64,000 nucleotides of DNA from the NCBI GenBank assembly GCA_958510825.1, contig OY294044.1, forward strand, positions 47,270,626 to 47,334,625. The letters are read 5' to 3'. Of the stretch, positions 54,901-64,000 are shown one piece after another. The stretch is from Brachypterus glaber. Its lineage: Eukaryota > Arthropoda > Insecta > Coleoptera > Kateretidae. Every line of letters starts with the position of its first letter. Position 1 is the stretch's first letter. A program made the translations under genes and the position numbers. Below the pieces are notes generated by a model, which was given only the letters and a program-made list of their open reading frames with translations, did no database searches and was not told where the DNA came from.

Positions 54901-57900
54901 AGTCACTTTTTCGGCTATTTTGAGTTATACGTTGACATGCTATCTCTAGTGGTCTACCTTTATTTTAGTGTAAACAGGGACCTGCTACCAGCTTTATTAG
55001 TAAATCGGTTTTTGCTAAAAGAGCGTAAGTCATTAAAGTAAAACTTTTGGGAAATTAAAAAAAACTTCCTATTTTTTGTTATTTAAAAAAAAATCCAAAA
55101 ACACTTAATCCAAAAAAAATTTGTTGTTGAAAGTAAACAAAGCGTTAATATATAGTAAAATTTTCACATAAGTTGGAAGAGCCGTTTTTATGCAATTAAA
55201 TCCCTAAATTTTTTAAAAACGCCCTTTTAACAAAAATGGAAATGAGAACATTATAAAACGTCAACAAAAGATAATTTTCTTTGCCGTCTGACTCAGGTTT
55301 AAAGTCACTGTCAGGATATTTAGCATCTGTTGTAGGCTAGTTTGTTATGACTTGTTATGACTTGTACTGACCACGAAAAAAAAAAAAAAGAAAAAAAAAC
55401 GTCCTTTCAACAAAAATCAATGTGTATATCCTGTCTGTCCCAGTCTATCCTCTACCATAATAAAATTGTATCTAACTCGATTTTGAAAAAAATTGACTTA
55501 CTTAACAAACATCGAAGGAAATGAGAACATTATAAAACGTCAGCAACAGCTAATTTTCTTCGCCGTCTGACTCAGGTTTAAAGTCACTCTCAAGATATTT
55601 AGCATCTGTTGTAGGCCAGTTTGTTATGACTTCAAAGTACTCTTTGTACTGACCACGAAAAAAAAACTTCCTTTCAAAATAAATCAATGTTTCAAACCTC
55701 TACCATAATAAATCTGTATCTAACTCAATTTTGAAAAAAATTGACTTACGACCTTTTAACAAACATCGATTCAAGTGTGTATTCGAACTTTACAGTTATT
55801 GCAGTAAGTGTTAAAGAGGACCTGAGTTCTTGACTGTTGCTGTAACACGTTCGTTTCTTTTTGCGTTGAAAAGTATACATATTTACAGCTATTTCTTTTG
55901 TGTCAATAAAGTTAAACTTTAAAAAGTCAGAAATTTGTACCAAATTCTTAAATATTTCATGCAAAAAGTGTTAAAAAAATATATCTATGGTCTGTTTCAT
56001 CAAGCAAGATAATAAATTAAAATTCGCACAGTAAATATTTTTACAACATGTTTGAATAGTATATGTTTGTGTATAGAATATAGTATGTTTTAAAAAATAA
56101 ACTACGCAGTGTATTCGCACATCCAATATTCGATTCTGTTTTGAAAATATTCGCTGTGCGATTTTTAATTTACTATCTTGCTTGATGGAACAGACCATAG
56201 TATATTAGCCTATGCATATTAAATGTATACCATTTTTTAAAATAATAGTTTACAACCATTATAATTTTTTAAACAGTTTTTTGCCAAATCTTCTCAATGT
56301 GACTTAAGTCCCTTTTAACAATCAGCCGTTCAATTATAATATAATACCCCTATAACATGACTAAAACTTACCTTCTGGATCATCTTGTTTATCATTTATA
56401 GAATCATCCAACATTTTTTCGTCGGTAATATCGACTAAAAGGTCGTCACTTTCGGTTTTTTGCTGGTCCGAGGTTTCGCTGGACGACGAAGAACTTGCAC
56501 TTTGCCTTTGAACTAGGTAATTTAGGTCGAATTCTGGTAGAGCTATTGACATTTGGTTTGCAGTTTTAATTTTCTTGTTTTCATTCGCTTTTGAAATTTG
56601 ATTCATTGGTAATTTTTCCTGTTGCCTAGAGAAAATAATTCAAATAAATATTTAATTATTAGAAATACATTGGCATTTTATTTTCTTGCGTTAGTAAATG
56701 TATTGTTTGACACACGGTTTTAAAGCTATTGAAAGAATGTGTGTCCTCTCACTTGCACGCACCCTGCCTTATGACGCTTCAATCGTAAAGTTGAGAGCGC
56801 GCTAGCCGCTTCGTGTATACCTCTCCCTTTCGTCGTAGCAAACTTACCGTGCACCAGACTATATATAAAGAGTGCAACTAACATAAAGGCCTAACCTACA
56901 AAATTATTATTTTACAGGAGAAGACAAAAATGTGATTAATTTTTTTTTCCAATGATATTTATACTTAATATTATTTATATTTTAATAGTGTTTGATTGTT
57001 TATATCGTTTTATGTAGATTTCAACAAAAAAAATTAAAATAAAGGTCTAAACAATACGCTTAATTATCAAAAGGGCCTAGGCCACACATTCTTATAAGGT
57101 TGTTTTTGCATAAAAGCTTCCCTTTGCTAGTCCTAAATAGGTTCATAAGCCTTTTTTAATTAAGAATAGTTATCGGTAAACATTTGGGTGGGGCAAAAAA
57201 GCAAATTATTACAAAAGCTTTACCCACATGTTTATAATAAGATTGTTTTTTTTTAGAAAATCGTCAGTCTATCGATAGACCGACTATTTGTCTGTCCAGA
57301 AAAAATTGTAGTGGGCACGATAACTTGAGATTTAAAATTTTGACCATGGGTTTCTTACCCAAAGTTCTCGGATGGGATTATTTTTGGTAAAATCGGGGTG
57401 GAGAAATTATTTTTGTTTTATATACCGGGTGTTACAAGACTAAGGTAAACCACCTTTTATTCTTTATTTTAAAAGTTAGAGATGATACCACCTTTCGATT
57501 TTTAAATGAGACACCTTATATTTTTTACATATTTCAATTCTACGGTTCATTCTGAGAACAATGATACCAAAAAAGTGACTTTTTAAATTTTAAAGTAGTT
57601 TTTATTTAATTTTTAGTTTTTATTATAGGTAGGCCATGATTACATTAAATTACTCGAAATTATCTGAGTAACCCTAAAAAAATACATTTACGCTTAAAAT
57701 TCCATTTATAACTTAGTTGCACCATTTTAAAGATTGTGAAAATGGTTTTTGCTCAAAAACTATTTTTTTTAATTGCACTATATTGGTACACCGGTATCAT
57801 TAAAAAGTACCATCATTAAGGAATCTAACAATATCTTTTATTTTTATTTATGACAAATACAGCCGTTTTTATAAATAAAAATAAACGTTAAAAACAATAT

Positions 57901-60538
57901 TTTTTTTTAGTAACAAAGTTGGCTTTAAAAACTACAGAAGGCAGGATTTTTATCTGTAAAATTTAAGTTAAAAAAAAAGTTTTAGCGTAAATTTATTTTC
58001 CTAGGGTTACTTAGATCATTTTGAGTAATTTGAAATAATCATGGCTTACCTATGATAAAAACTAAAAATTAAATAAATAAAAAATTAATAATTAAAACGT
58101 CACTTTTTTGGTATCATTGTTCTCAGAATGAAGCGTAGAATTGAAATATGTAAAAATATATGGGGTGTCCTATTTAAAAATCGAAAGCTGGTGTCATTTC
58201 CGGTTAAACCGGAAGTGACATAGATGTTCATTTTAAGTTTAAAGCTGACGTTTTATGGTAATAAGAGATGTTCCAAATTTTGAATCTTTAACTTTTAAAA
58301 TAAAGAAACAAAGGGGGGTGTACCATCACGGCCATTAGATCGGTGACGCAGTCACTAGGAAACTGAACTAAAGTTTACAGATTTAGTGTCCTTAGGTGTA
58401 CCTTGGTCTTGTAACACCCGGTATTTCGTTTTCCCAAAAATATACTGGGTGTTTCACGGTAGACATTTCAGAAGATTTGTGACGTTATTAACAAAGATAT
58501 CAAAATAAAATTTTTGGCAGTTAATATAGACCTTCATTTTACTCCATACAAAAGTCTACTCTTTTTTGTTTTTAAGCTAGAGCTCCACACAAGCATTTTT
58601 TGCATATAACAACATTTTTAAATTCAAAAATTTAAAAGAATTACATTTTTTCTTTATCATACAATTTTTTTACCAAAAACATTAAGTTGTTTGTAAATTT
58701 TTGATTTAAAAAAATCTTAAAAAATGGAATTTGAATTATAGAACGACCCCAACAACATAAAGGAGTAGGAAGCCTTAAATTTTTTTAGATGACATTAAAT
58801 GCCAAATTTGAATAGATTCACTCTATCTTTTATTATATTCTAGTCAGTTAGGCACATTACAGTCGGTTAAAAAATAAAAACTAATCTATGCAAAAAAAAA
58901 ACAATTATTTTTGATCAATTTATTTATTTGTGTAATATTTAAAAAGTTATAACACGGTCATAGTTTAAACGTGAGGGCGCAAGACAAAAGTAGTATGGTC
59001 TTGCATTTTCGTTTTCTTATAAAAGGGAATGCTCTATTTTACTAAATTTTAATAACTGAAAAGTAAAATTATAATAAAAATTAAGTGACACCAAATCACT
59101 GTTTTACTTTTATCTTGAATTTCGTGTCTTGTTTCAATAAAACACTAAAAATCACAGTATTCAATTTTCACTTCAGTTTTTACCAGTTATCGTACAGTTC
59201 ATTTCAACAAAACTGGAAAAGAGGGGTTATAAAAAAAAATACATTGTGAACTATCTTTCATTTGACAAATATTTGTTTACTTGTTAATAAATTTAGTGTC
59301 AATATTGTTATTGCCACATCAATGTCAAAGTCAAAAAATGTTACTAAACACAAATGCATAGAATAACATATGATTTTTGACATGGTTAAACTAACCTTAT
59401 TTTTCAAACAGGCATAACCCCATTTAAATAATCCACATTCACACAACTAAATTTTATGGAAAACATGAAATTTTACTCAACCCCACTTTTCCAGTTTTGT
59501 TGAAATCAACTGTAGCATAACATTAACATTGCGCTGAATTTAACTTTATTTTTTAGACTATTTTAATCAAACCACAAACTTTGAAAACATCCAATACTAT
59601 CCATATTTTTTTATAATTTAAAAATTGTTTTAAAAGTTAATTAATTAACTTATATTATAAATTCTTCATAAGGTTTTATAAAAATCCTACTTTTTAAGTG
59701 TATTTAACATTTAGTGTCATCATGAAGGACTTTTCATTTCAATTTCATAGTATCCTACTTTTTACGATAGCGGGGTCATTTCAAAATACAAATCCCATTT
59801 TTAAGGTTTGTTTTTTTTTTTAAATAAATAAGTTACAATAAAGGTAATGTTTTTAGTAAAAAAAAGTATTGTATAATAAAGAAAAATTGTAATTCTTTTA
59901 AATTTTAGCATTTAAAAATGTTATTTGTGCGAAAAATGCTTGTGTTCTAGCTCTAAAACAAAAAAGAGTAGAGAACTTTTGTTCAGAGTCAATTGAAGAT
60001 AATTAGGTCTTTATTAACTGGTAAACATTTTATTTTGATATCTTTGGTAAAAACGCCACAAATCGTCTGATCTGTCTACCGTGAAACACCCAGTATATTT
60101 TTTGAAAATAATTTTAAAATTTTTTTTTTATATATATTTTTTTATATTATATTAAAATTTCTTACCCGTTACACGTAGAACTCCTCCCCAAACTTTCCTT
60201 CATTAAAATCTCTCCCAAAATATCCAACTCCTCCATTCCTTTGCTTTTACTGTTTTCTCCATTCTCCTCCCACTGTGATTCACACGTGACCGGTTTCAAG
60301 ATATCACCACCTTCCGCGTTATTTGTGAAAATATCACAAAGCACATCAAATGTCCTTAGTTCCGGTTCGTGTAAATTTTCCAGATCACGTTCAATGGGAG
60401 ATTCTTCGATCCTTTCCATTTCCGGGTTTTCGAATTCCAGAAGGTCCGTTTGAGATTTTGAGATTTTACGTTTAACGATGATTACTTGGAATTTGTGCTG
60501 TACGGCACTAAGTTCATCACTTACATGGAGGATTTCGC
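39749..60538 (-). CDS. Gga: GGA (Golgi-localised gamma-ear ARF-binding adaptor), C-terminal four exons
   Basis: Monomeric clathrin adaptor that sorts cargo with acidic-dileucine signals at the trans-Golgi network. Exons in gene order: 60166-60538, 56372-56625, 49890-50143, 39749-39955; GT/AG borders and phases agree throughout, giving 361 codons plus stop. The first encodes the last GAT helix (G-E-I-L-H-V-S-D-E-L-S) and the start of the hinge, the second a Ser/Asp-rich hinge, the last two the gamma-ear domain (I-T-V-T-L-H-V-A-K-D, V-P-K, L-P-A-F-N-P, P-P-S-A-I-T-Q, A-N-P), matching human GGA1 in order. VHS and most of GAT are upstream of the window. One intron (39956-49889) carries a complete BEL element, the next a LINE. 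It is convergent with lst8. Confidence 0.9.
40477..40745. repeat. Tandem duplication, unit about 135 bp, in the last GGA intron
   Basis: ACTTGTGAGTATCGGACTGT and CTGTCAAAGAGATCTCTG start two head-to-tail copies (40477 and 40613), each ending near a CCGGTAA word. Short frames across it are not genes. Confidence 0.75.
40746..42833. other. Last GGA intron, unassigned part
   Basis: Mostly unremarkable. TGTGGACGTTAGTGCCAC occurs at 41970 and 42105 as direct copies. At 42770-42826 a (CTA)n stretch and AAATAAATAAATAAATA resemble the 3' tail of a LINE whose body is missing. No frame is convincing. Confidence 0.35.
43283..43443 (-). repeat. BEL element 3' LTR (161 bp, internally deleted)
   Basis: It shares both ends with the 231-bp LTR at 49027-49257 but lacks about 70 bp between GGTTCATTTGG and TTTTAATGACAAC, where a short rearranged piece lies instead. 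Confidence 0.85.
43490..45795 (-). pseudogene. BEL pol: RNase H, integrase and C-terminal domain
   Basis: 45795 to 43889 is open: an RNase H-like segment (G-F-S-D-A-S-E, then M-P-R-L-E-L-N-G-A) about 80-150 codons in, an H-x-x-C-x-x-C zinc segment (V-H-S-C-I-T-C) near 44500, and the integrase core (F-S-D-N-A, then P-H-Q-G-G-L-W-E). The frame breaks at 43868-43890 in a tandem AGTGACT run and resumes as the C-terminal P-L-T-P-A-H-F-L-I-G part, which ends early; further matching sequence in another frame runs on to about 43490. Confidence 0.85.
45796..46818 (-). pseudogene. BEL pol: reverse transcriptase
   Basis: 340 codons with R-V-V-F-N-G-S, the S-A-D-I-E-K-M-Y catalytic Asp motif and F-Y-V-D-D-L-L, the metal-binding YVDD box. 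An in-frame TAA at 45796-45798 in a T run (seen on the plus strand as A/T-rich) separates it from the RNase H part, which stays in the same frame. Its start overlaps the protease frame out of phase, another break. Confidence 0.88.
46793..47707 (-). pseudogene. BEL gag-pol: zinc knuckles and aspartic protease
   Basis: Open from 47707 without ATG. Zinc knuckles C-x2-C-x4-H-x4-C lie near 47590 and 47490, followed by a Cys/His-rich segment. The retropepsin-like domain has L-L-D-P-G-S where most families have D-S/T-G, so the residue after the catalytic Asp is Pro. It ends at 46793 in a frame different from the RT. Confidence 0.8.
47708..48624 (-). pseudogene. BEL gag (two frames)
   Basis: 48624-48055 encodes a Lys/Asn/Leu-rich coiled start and the P-K-I-H-L-P-K-Y-S-G segment typical of the conserved BEL gag domain. 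A one-base break near 48080-48090 moves the frame, which continues at 48080-47708 (A-W-D-L-L-C-S-R-F). A stop TAG at 47708-47710 then separates it from the zinc knuckles, still in the same frame. Confidence 0.8.
49027..49257 (-). repeat. BEL element 5' LTR (231 bp)
   Basis: Starts TGTTATGGAGATGTTCTTGG and ends GAAGTCTTGAACA; CTAGT follows at 49258-49262 and also precedes the other LTR at 43278-43282. Confidence 0.88.
49890..50143 (-). CDS. Gga: GGA exon: end of hinge and first half of the gamma-ear domain
   Basis: Acceptor TTTATTTTCAG above 50143 and donor GTAAGAT below 49890. It encodes P-P-L-T-I-L, I-T-V-T-L-H-V-A-K-D-K-P and I-S-N-F-L-F-Q-A-V-V-P-K, aligned with PPLTVYDKNGFKIMFHFAKD and IRNIVFQSAVPK of human GGA1. 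The apparent 95-codon frame on the plus strand is a shadow. Confidence 0.9.
50390..53190 (-). mobile_element. LINE (endonuclease and reverse transcriptase), decayed
   Basis: The endonuclease begins without ATG near 53190 (F-N-I-R-S-L-N-K at about 53110) and runs through S-E-T-W and I-G-D-I-N-I. The 537-codon frame to 51461 enters the RT (S-P-G-L-D-G-V, then N-Y-R-P-I-S). A frame break near 51461 leads to 51464-51144 (L-D-L-A-K-A-F-D, G-V-P-Q-G-T-V-L-G-P); the YADD box lies near 51115-51130 in another frame, then 51078-50812 and 50743-50390. There is no ORF1, so it is 5'-truncated and inactive. Clade not resolved. It lies in the GGA intron between 50144 and 56371. Confidence 0.85.
53191..55239. 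other. GGA intron with MITE sequence
   Basis: ACAGGGTGTCCAAAAAATAAATA at 53624 looks like a mariner-type MITE end, with no matching right end found. A clean hairpin lies at 54391-54541 (listed apart). The rest is low-complexity A/T sequence with no frame of note. Confidence 0.4.
54391..54541. repeat. Hairpin MITE (GTTTATACCGAGGGGTAAACC)
   Basis: The left end is GTTTATACCGAGGGGTAAACCG, the right end CGGTTTACTCCTCGGTTTATAC; inner GGAGGAAATCTTCAAAGATTACC is also inverted. 150 bp. Confidence 0.75.
55240..55760. repeat. Tandem duplication, period 279 bp
   Basis: AATGAGAACATTATAAAACGTC occurs at 55241 and 55520, followed in both by TAATTTTCTT-GCCGTCTGACTCAGG, TTTAGCATCTGTTGTAGG and CTGACCACGAAAAAA. 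The second copy holds an intact short frame on the minus strand; the first is broken. Confidence 0.8.
55550..55648 (-). pseudogene. Unidentified terminal-exon-like segment (33 codons)
   Basis: A strong acceptor (T-run, then CGTGGTCAG) opens a frame that starts Y-K-E-Y-F-E-V-I-T-N-W-P, continues with Y-L-E-S-D-F-K-P-E-S-D-G, and stops at 55550-55552. The acidic end reads like the C-terminus of a real cellular protein. The duplicate at about 55270-55370 has changes, including a stop in place of W. I do not recognise the family. It sits alone in the GGA intron, so a fragment of a gene carried by a transposon or a dead duplicate is more likely than a live exon. Confidence 0.35.
55986..56199. repeat. 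TATGGTCTGTTT hairpin MITE, copy 5
   Basis: TATGGTCTGTTTCATCAAGCAAGATAATAAA at the left, with CTTGATGGAACAGACCATA at the right. It lies 170 bp below GGA exon 56372-56625. Confidence 0.85.
56372..56625 (-). CDS. Gga: GGA hinge exon
   Basis: Acceptor TTTTCTCTAG above 56625, donor GTAAGTTTT below 56372, phases 2 in and 1 out. It encodes a basic start, a run of six Ser, then an acidic stretch with S-D-D-L-L-V-D (an acidic-dileucine-like motif of the sort that self-inhibits some GGAs). Hinge sequence is poorly conserved, so the assignment rests on phase and position. Confidence 0.8.
56640..57422. other. GGA intron, unassigned part
   Basis: Besides a GC-richer patch at 56740-56870 I see no repeat, hairpin or frame worth naming. 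Confidence 0.35.
57423..58423. mobile_element. 1.0-kb foldback element (TACCGGGTGTTACAAGAC ends)
   Basis: TACCGGGTGTTACAAGAC and GTCTTGTAACACCCGGTA mark the ends, and the arms pair at several places, for example TCTGAGAACAATGATACCAAAAAAGTGAC with its inverse. It shares its end with the element at 7611. Confidence 0.8.
58443..60095. mobile_element. 1.65-kb foldback element (TACTGGGTGTTTCACGGTAGAC ends)
   Basis: TACTGGGTGTTTCACGGTAGAC and GTCTACCGTGAAACACCCAGTA are exact inverses. Arms pair over several hundred bases (TTTTGATATCTTTG words, AGAGCTCCAC/GTTCTAGCTCT). The middle (59250-59450) has no convincing gene. It ends 70 bp before GGA exon 60166-60538. Confidence 0.8.
60166..60538 (-). CDS. 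Gga: GGA exon: end of the GAT domain and start of the hinge
   Basis: Acceptor ACATATTTTTTAG above 60538, donor GTAAGAAA below 60166. It opens with E-I-L-H-V-S-D-E-L-S, like the last GAT helix (EILQANDNL in human GGA), then a basic run, then T-D-L-L-E-F-E at 60429-60443, an exact fit to the clathrin-box pattern L-L-E-F-E. The rest is acidic hinge. Confidence 0.85.
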
Positions 60539-60563
60539 CTAAAAAATATGTTCCATTTCAATA

Positions 60564-61290
60564 TACACGGTGTATTTGAAATAGCGTAGGAAATTTTAAC
60601 AGATGATTCTACATCATAAAATATGACAAAAAGTTCCTATAAACATATGTCTAAAAATGCGTCATAAGGGAGCTACGCCCCTTTGAAAGTGGCTAAAAAA
60701 GTCGGTTTTTATTTAATAACTCAGGAACCCTTTGAGATATATCAACGAGGTTTTGCACGTCAAGTAATCCTACCAAGGCCCGTTTTTATGTGATATTTTC
60801 ATGTACTTATTTCAACCAGGGGTGTGCGAAACATCAGTTTTTTGTCCCAAACTTTTTTCTGTGTAACTTTTTTGCAATTTTATTTTTGAAATATGATTCC
60901 TCAGGTCAATATACATAAAAAAGGTATTCTTGTTGTAATACTGTAGGATTAACCGTTTTCGAGAAAAATTCATTTGAAGGTGAAATTCCACGGTTCGAGG
61001 ACGAAAAATTAAATACTAAAATGTTGAAAACCAAAATTTTAATGATGCAGGGCGAATGTACATTAAAAACTAAGAAAAAAACCTCATATACAGGTACTTT
61101 CAAAAATCAATCCTAATGGAGCTATGGTATCCTAAATATGCACCATTTTTAAAGGGCTATGGTAGCTTTAAAAGCGTTTTTTCGACCTACATGTATGAAA
61201 ACTTTTTTTCTTAGTTTTTGATGTAAAATAACATTGCATCATTAAAATTTTGTTGATGCACGACCCTAGCTGGAGCCATACAGGTTAAGA
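60564..61290. repeat. Single-arm copy of the TACACGGTGTATTTGAAATAG family
   Basis: Starts TACACGGTGTATTTGAAATAG, then GATTCTACATCATAAAATATGAC, as in the innermost foldback at 36528-37463. The far end is not clear. It begins 25 bases upstream of the GGA exon. Confidence 0.65.
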
Positions 61291-61888
61291 GCCGTCATGG
61301 AAAATGTCGTGAAAAGTACCCATATTTAAACATTAAACAAGATCCGCTTCGCAATTGCAAAGTGGAAAATGGACGTCACCAAAAAGTCCAAACGATTTGT
61401 CATACATAGTTAAAACAAATTATATTTCATGTACTTATTGTAAAAGAAATAAATAAAAAACTGACAAACAAAAAAGTTATTCAATTTTTAAATGGTAAAG
61501 TGACTTATTATGGGCCACCCTGTAGAATAAAGGCCCTAAGGGTCTCGTCCAAAAACCGTCAATCTGACGAAAAAGTGTTACTTGACAACTAATATTCCGA
61601 AAAAAATTCCGAACAAAAACCTTACTTTTAATTTTGTCAAAACAAACTTTTTTTACTTCTGTGTATCTAATCGTCAAAACTACTTTATTTTTTACGTGCT
61701 AAAGAGTAGGCTATGATTTCCAGAAAATTTTAGAACGCTTTGAGACCATGGGTTGTTACAGACCAGTAATTAAAAATTATTACACTAATAATTAATTACT
61801 CAAGTAAATAATTATTTCCTCGATTATTTCTTAGAAAATAATTTATAGACCAGGCGGTATCTGTTTTGAGATGGGTGAATCGTATACC
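61291..61888. other. Nothing recognised
   Basis: A/T-rich sequence without repeats or frames that I would defend; it is presumed GGA intron. Confidence 0.35.
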
Positions 61889-64000
61889 ATTCGATATTTT
61901 TGGATGAATGGGTCCAGAATATCACTAAAAATGATAATTTCACTATGCGCATAAAATCAACCCTGTGCGTAATTTTTTATATAACAAAATGTTGCAAAAT
62001 CGAGAAAAATTTCATGTTTTTTCTCCTTTTCGTGCATATATCTCTGGAACTGTTCATTTCAGACAAATATTGAAAAGGAAAAAAAGTTTTGCAATTGAAT
62101 TTTATATATAATGAAATTGGTTGCAAATCGAAAAAATAATTATTATTATTGAAAAAATAGTAAAAATCACAAAAAAGGGTTAGAAAAATCGAGTTTTTTA
62201 GGATTTTTTTTCGGATACTTAAAGTATACGTAGGACTTTCAAAATTGGCACAAGAAAACTTTATGGTGTGCTAAATTATCACACCAAATTTCATCAAGAT
62301 CGGTCTGATAGTTTTTGCACAATAATTTTGCAATCCGGATTAAAAAAAAAAATTAATTTTTCAAAATCATACAAAATTGAACATAAAGCCCTTAGATACT
62401 TGAAAATTTAAACACATATAGAAGAGAGTTCAAACTTTCAAATGATTTTTGAAAAATTAAAATCCGTTAATTAGGAGAGCCTAGGCACTTGTTTAAACAT
62501 ATAAACAATTAGAATAACTTTATGAATTTACGATGAATTTGTTCTTTTTTAAATATATATTGAAAGTACTCGAAAAGTTGTTTCCTTAAAAAAAAATATG
62601 ATGATTCGTTCATTAGTTTCGAAGTTATGATCGTTCAAATTTAAACGCCATTTGCACTGAAACTGAAACCTAGCGAGAGATGGACACCTGACGCAAAAAA
62701 AAACTGTATATAGCATTTTTATAGGGCTTAAAAAAGGATTTTATTTGAAATACATTTTTTTTAAATCGTTTTAGAATTAAGTTATGCTAAAAAAACATTT
62801 TACTGATTAAAACGCTAATATCTCGAATACAATGTATTTTAGGAAAAAATTGTTTATAACATTTTTTGAGCAATTTTAAAATATCTTTTATATAAGTGCT
62901 TAATTAATACATAAATAAAAATTAACTTATTTATAAAAGAACTATTAAATTACAATAAGAAACGATATGAAAAAACTGCTAATCGATATCTTCTTTTTGT
63001 TGCTATTAGAACTCGCGATTTCAATTTCTAGTCGGACGGAGCAACCTCTCCTACACTTTTCGTCGATTTCACGCGAACTTGAGTTTTTTAATAAACATTT
63101 TAACAAGGTCGCACATGATCGTAAGTATTGCAAATTAATGTCTGGTAAGTACTCGGAATAACAAAGGTAGTTGTCGAAAAAACAGCCCTTATGCCCTTGT
63201 AGTTTCAGTGTAAATCGCGGTCAAATTTGAACGATCATAACTTCGAAACTAATGAACGAATCATCATAATTTTTTTTAAAGAAAGTGTATTTTTAAGTAT
63301 TTTCAATATATATTAAAAAAAACAATTTCATCTAAAATTCATAAAGTTATTCTAATTGTTTATAAGCGCAAAAATTCGGCCAATGTTTAAACAGCTGCGT
63401 AGGCTCTCCTAATTAAGGGATTTTAATTTTTCAAACATCATTTGAAAGTTTAAGCTCTCTTCTATACGTGTTTAAATTTTCAAGTATCTAAGGGCTTTAT
63501 GTTCAATTTTGTATGATTTTGAAAATTAGCATTTTTTTTTTTTTTAATCCGGATTGCAAAATTATTGTGCAAAAACTATTAGACCGATTTTGATGAAATT
63601 TGGTGTGATGATTTAGCACACCATGAAGTTTTCTTGTGCCAATTTTGAAGGTCCTACGTATACTTTAAGTATCCGAAAAAAAATCCCAAAATAACTCGAT
63701 TTTTCTAACCCTTTTATGTGATTTTTACTATTTTTTCAATAATAATAATTATTTTGTCGATTTGCAACCAATTTCATTATATATAAAATTCAATTGCAAA
63801 ACTTTTTTTCCTTTTCAATATTTGTCTAAAATAAACAGTTCCAGAGATATATGCACGAAAAGGAGAAAAAACATGAAATTTTTCTCGATTTTGCAACATT
63901 TTGTTATATAAAAAGTTACGCACAGGGTTGATTTTATGCGCATAGTGAAATTATCATTTTTAGTGATATTCTGGACCCATTCATCCAAAAATATCGAATG
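61889..64000. mobile_element. Foldback element of at least 2.1 kb, running off the window
   Basis: CATTCGATATTTTTGGATGAATGGGTCCAG at 61899 is mirrored by the last bases of the window, and the arms (61889-62680 and 63200-64000) pair almost throughout. The loop is 62690-63190. The outer right end is not seen. No transposase frame. Confidence 0.85.

Noticed and set aside
62967..63161. 64-codon plus-strand frame that begins like a signal peptide (MKKLLIDIFFLLLL)
   Set aside because: It lies in the A/T-rich loop of a large foldback, has an equally long frame on the other strand, and has no conserved part after the hydrophobic run; chance is enough.

Overview
This window is insect nuclear DNA: AT-rich, interrupted genes with GT-AG introns, and introns packed with transposons and foldback (palindromic) elements. 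The protein matches and the type of LTR and non-LTR elements fit an insect; a beetle is my best guess, but that is weak. All protein identities come from recalled family sequences, not from a search.

Five conserved single-copy genes are present. (1) Pex14 (peroxisome import docking protein), minus strand, C-terminal half only: exons at 1461-1530, 4119-4319 and 6862-7087. (2) AP-2 mu (clathrin adaptor), minus strand: only the first 50 codons (8906-9055), cut by a run of exactly 200 N (8706-8905). Both genes run into this gap, so it must hide much more than 200 bases. (3) MTO1 (mitochondrial tRNA wobble-uridine modification), plus strand, complete in seven exons, 10318-18136. (4) lst8 (mLST8/GbetaL, WD40 subunit of TOR complexes), plus strand, complete in six exons, 19128-36155. 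(5) GGA (gamma-ear, ARF-binding Golgi adaptor), minus strand, last four exons between 39749 and 60538, so this part of the gene covers more than 20 kb; its VHS and most GAT exons lie beyond the window. AP-2 mu and MTO1 are head to head, MTO1 and lst8 are in tandem, and lst8 and GGA converge.

Mobile DNA makes up most of the rest. A BEL/Pao LTR element with a perfect 5-bp target duplication (43283-49257) and a LINE (50390-53190) sit in one GGA intron. Another LINE (about 23905-27703) sits in lst8 intron 3, boxed in by 210-bp inverted repeats. Further LINE relics lie at 330-1000 and 21180-21930, a Tc1-like relic at 30147-30674, and a tRNA-headed SINE at about 34100-34312. There are at least fifteen foldback or hairpin elements; several are nested, and several stop within 15-30 bp of a splice site or stop codon.

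The most interesting item is a pair of textbook type I hammerhead ribozymes (6398-6442 and 6752-6796) exactly 354 nt apart, in an intron of Pex14 on the strand opposite to it. The core, stem I, stem II and a three-base-pair stem III are all present in both copies, and the second copy keeps stem I through a G-U wobble. The layout is that of a dimeric retrozyme, which would release a 354-nt RNA.
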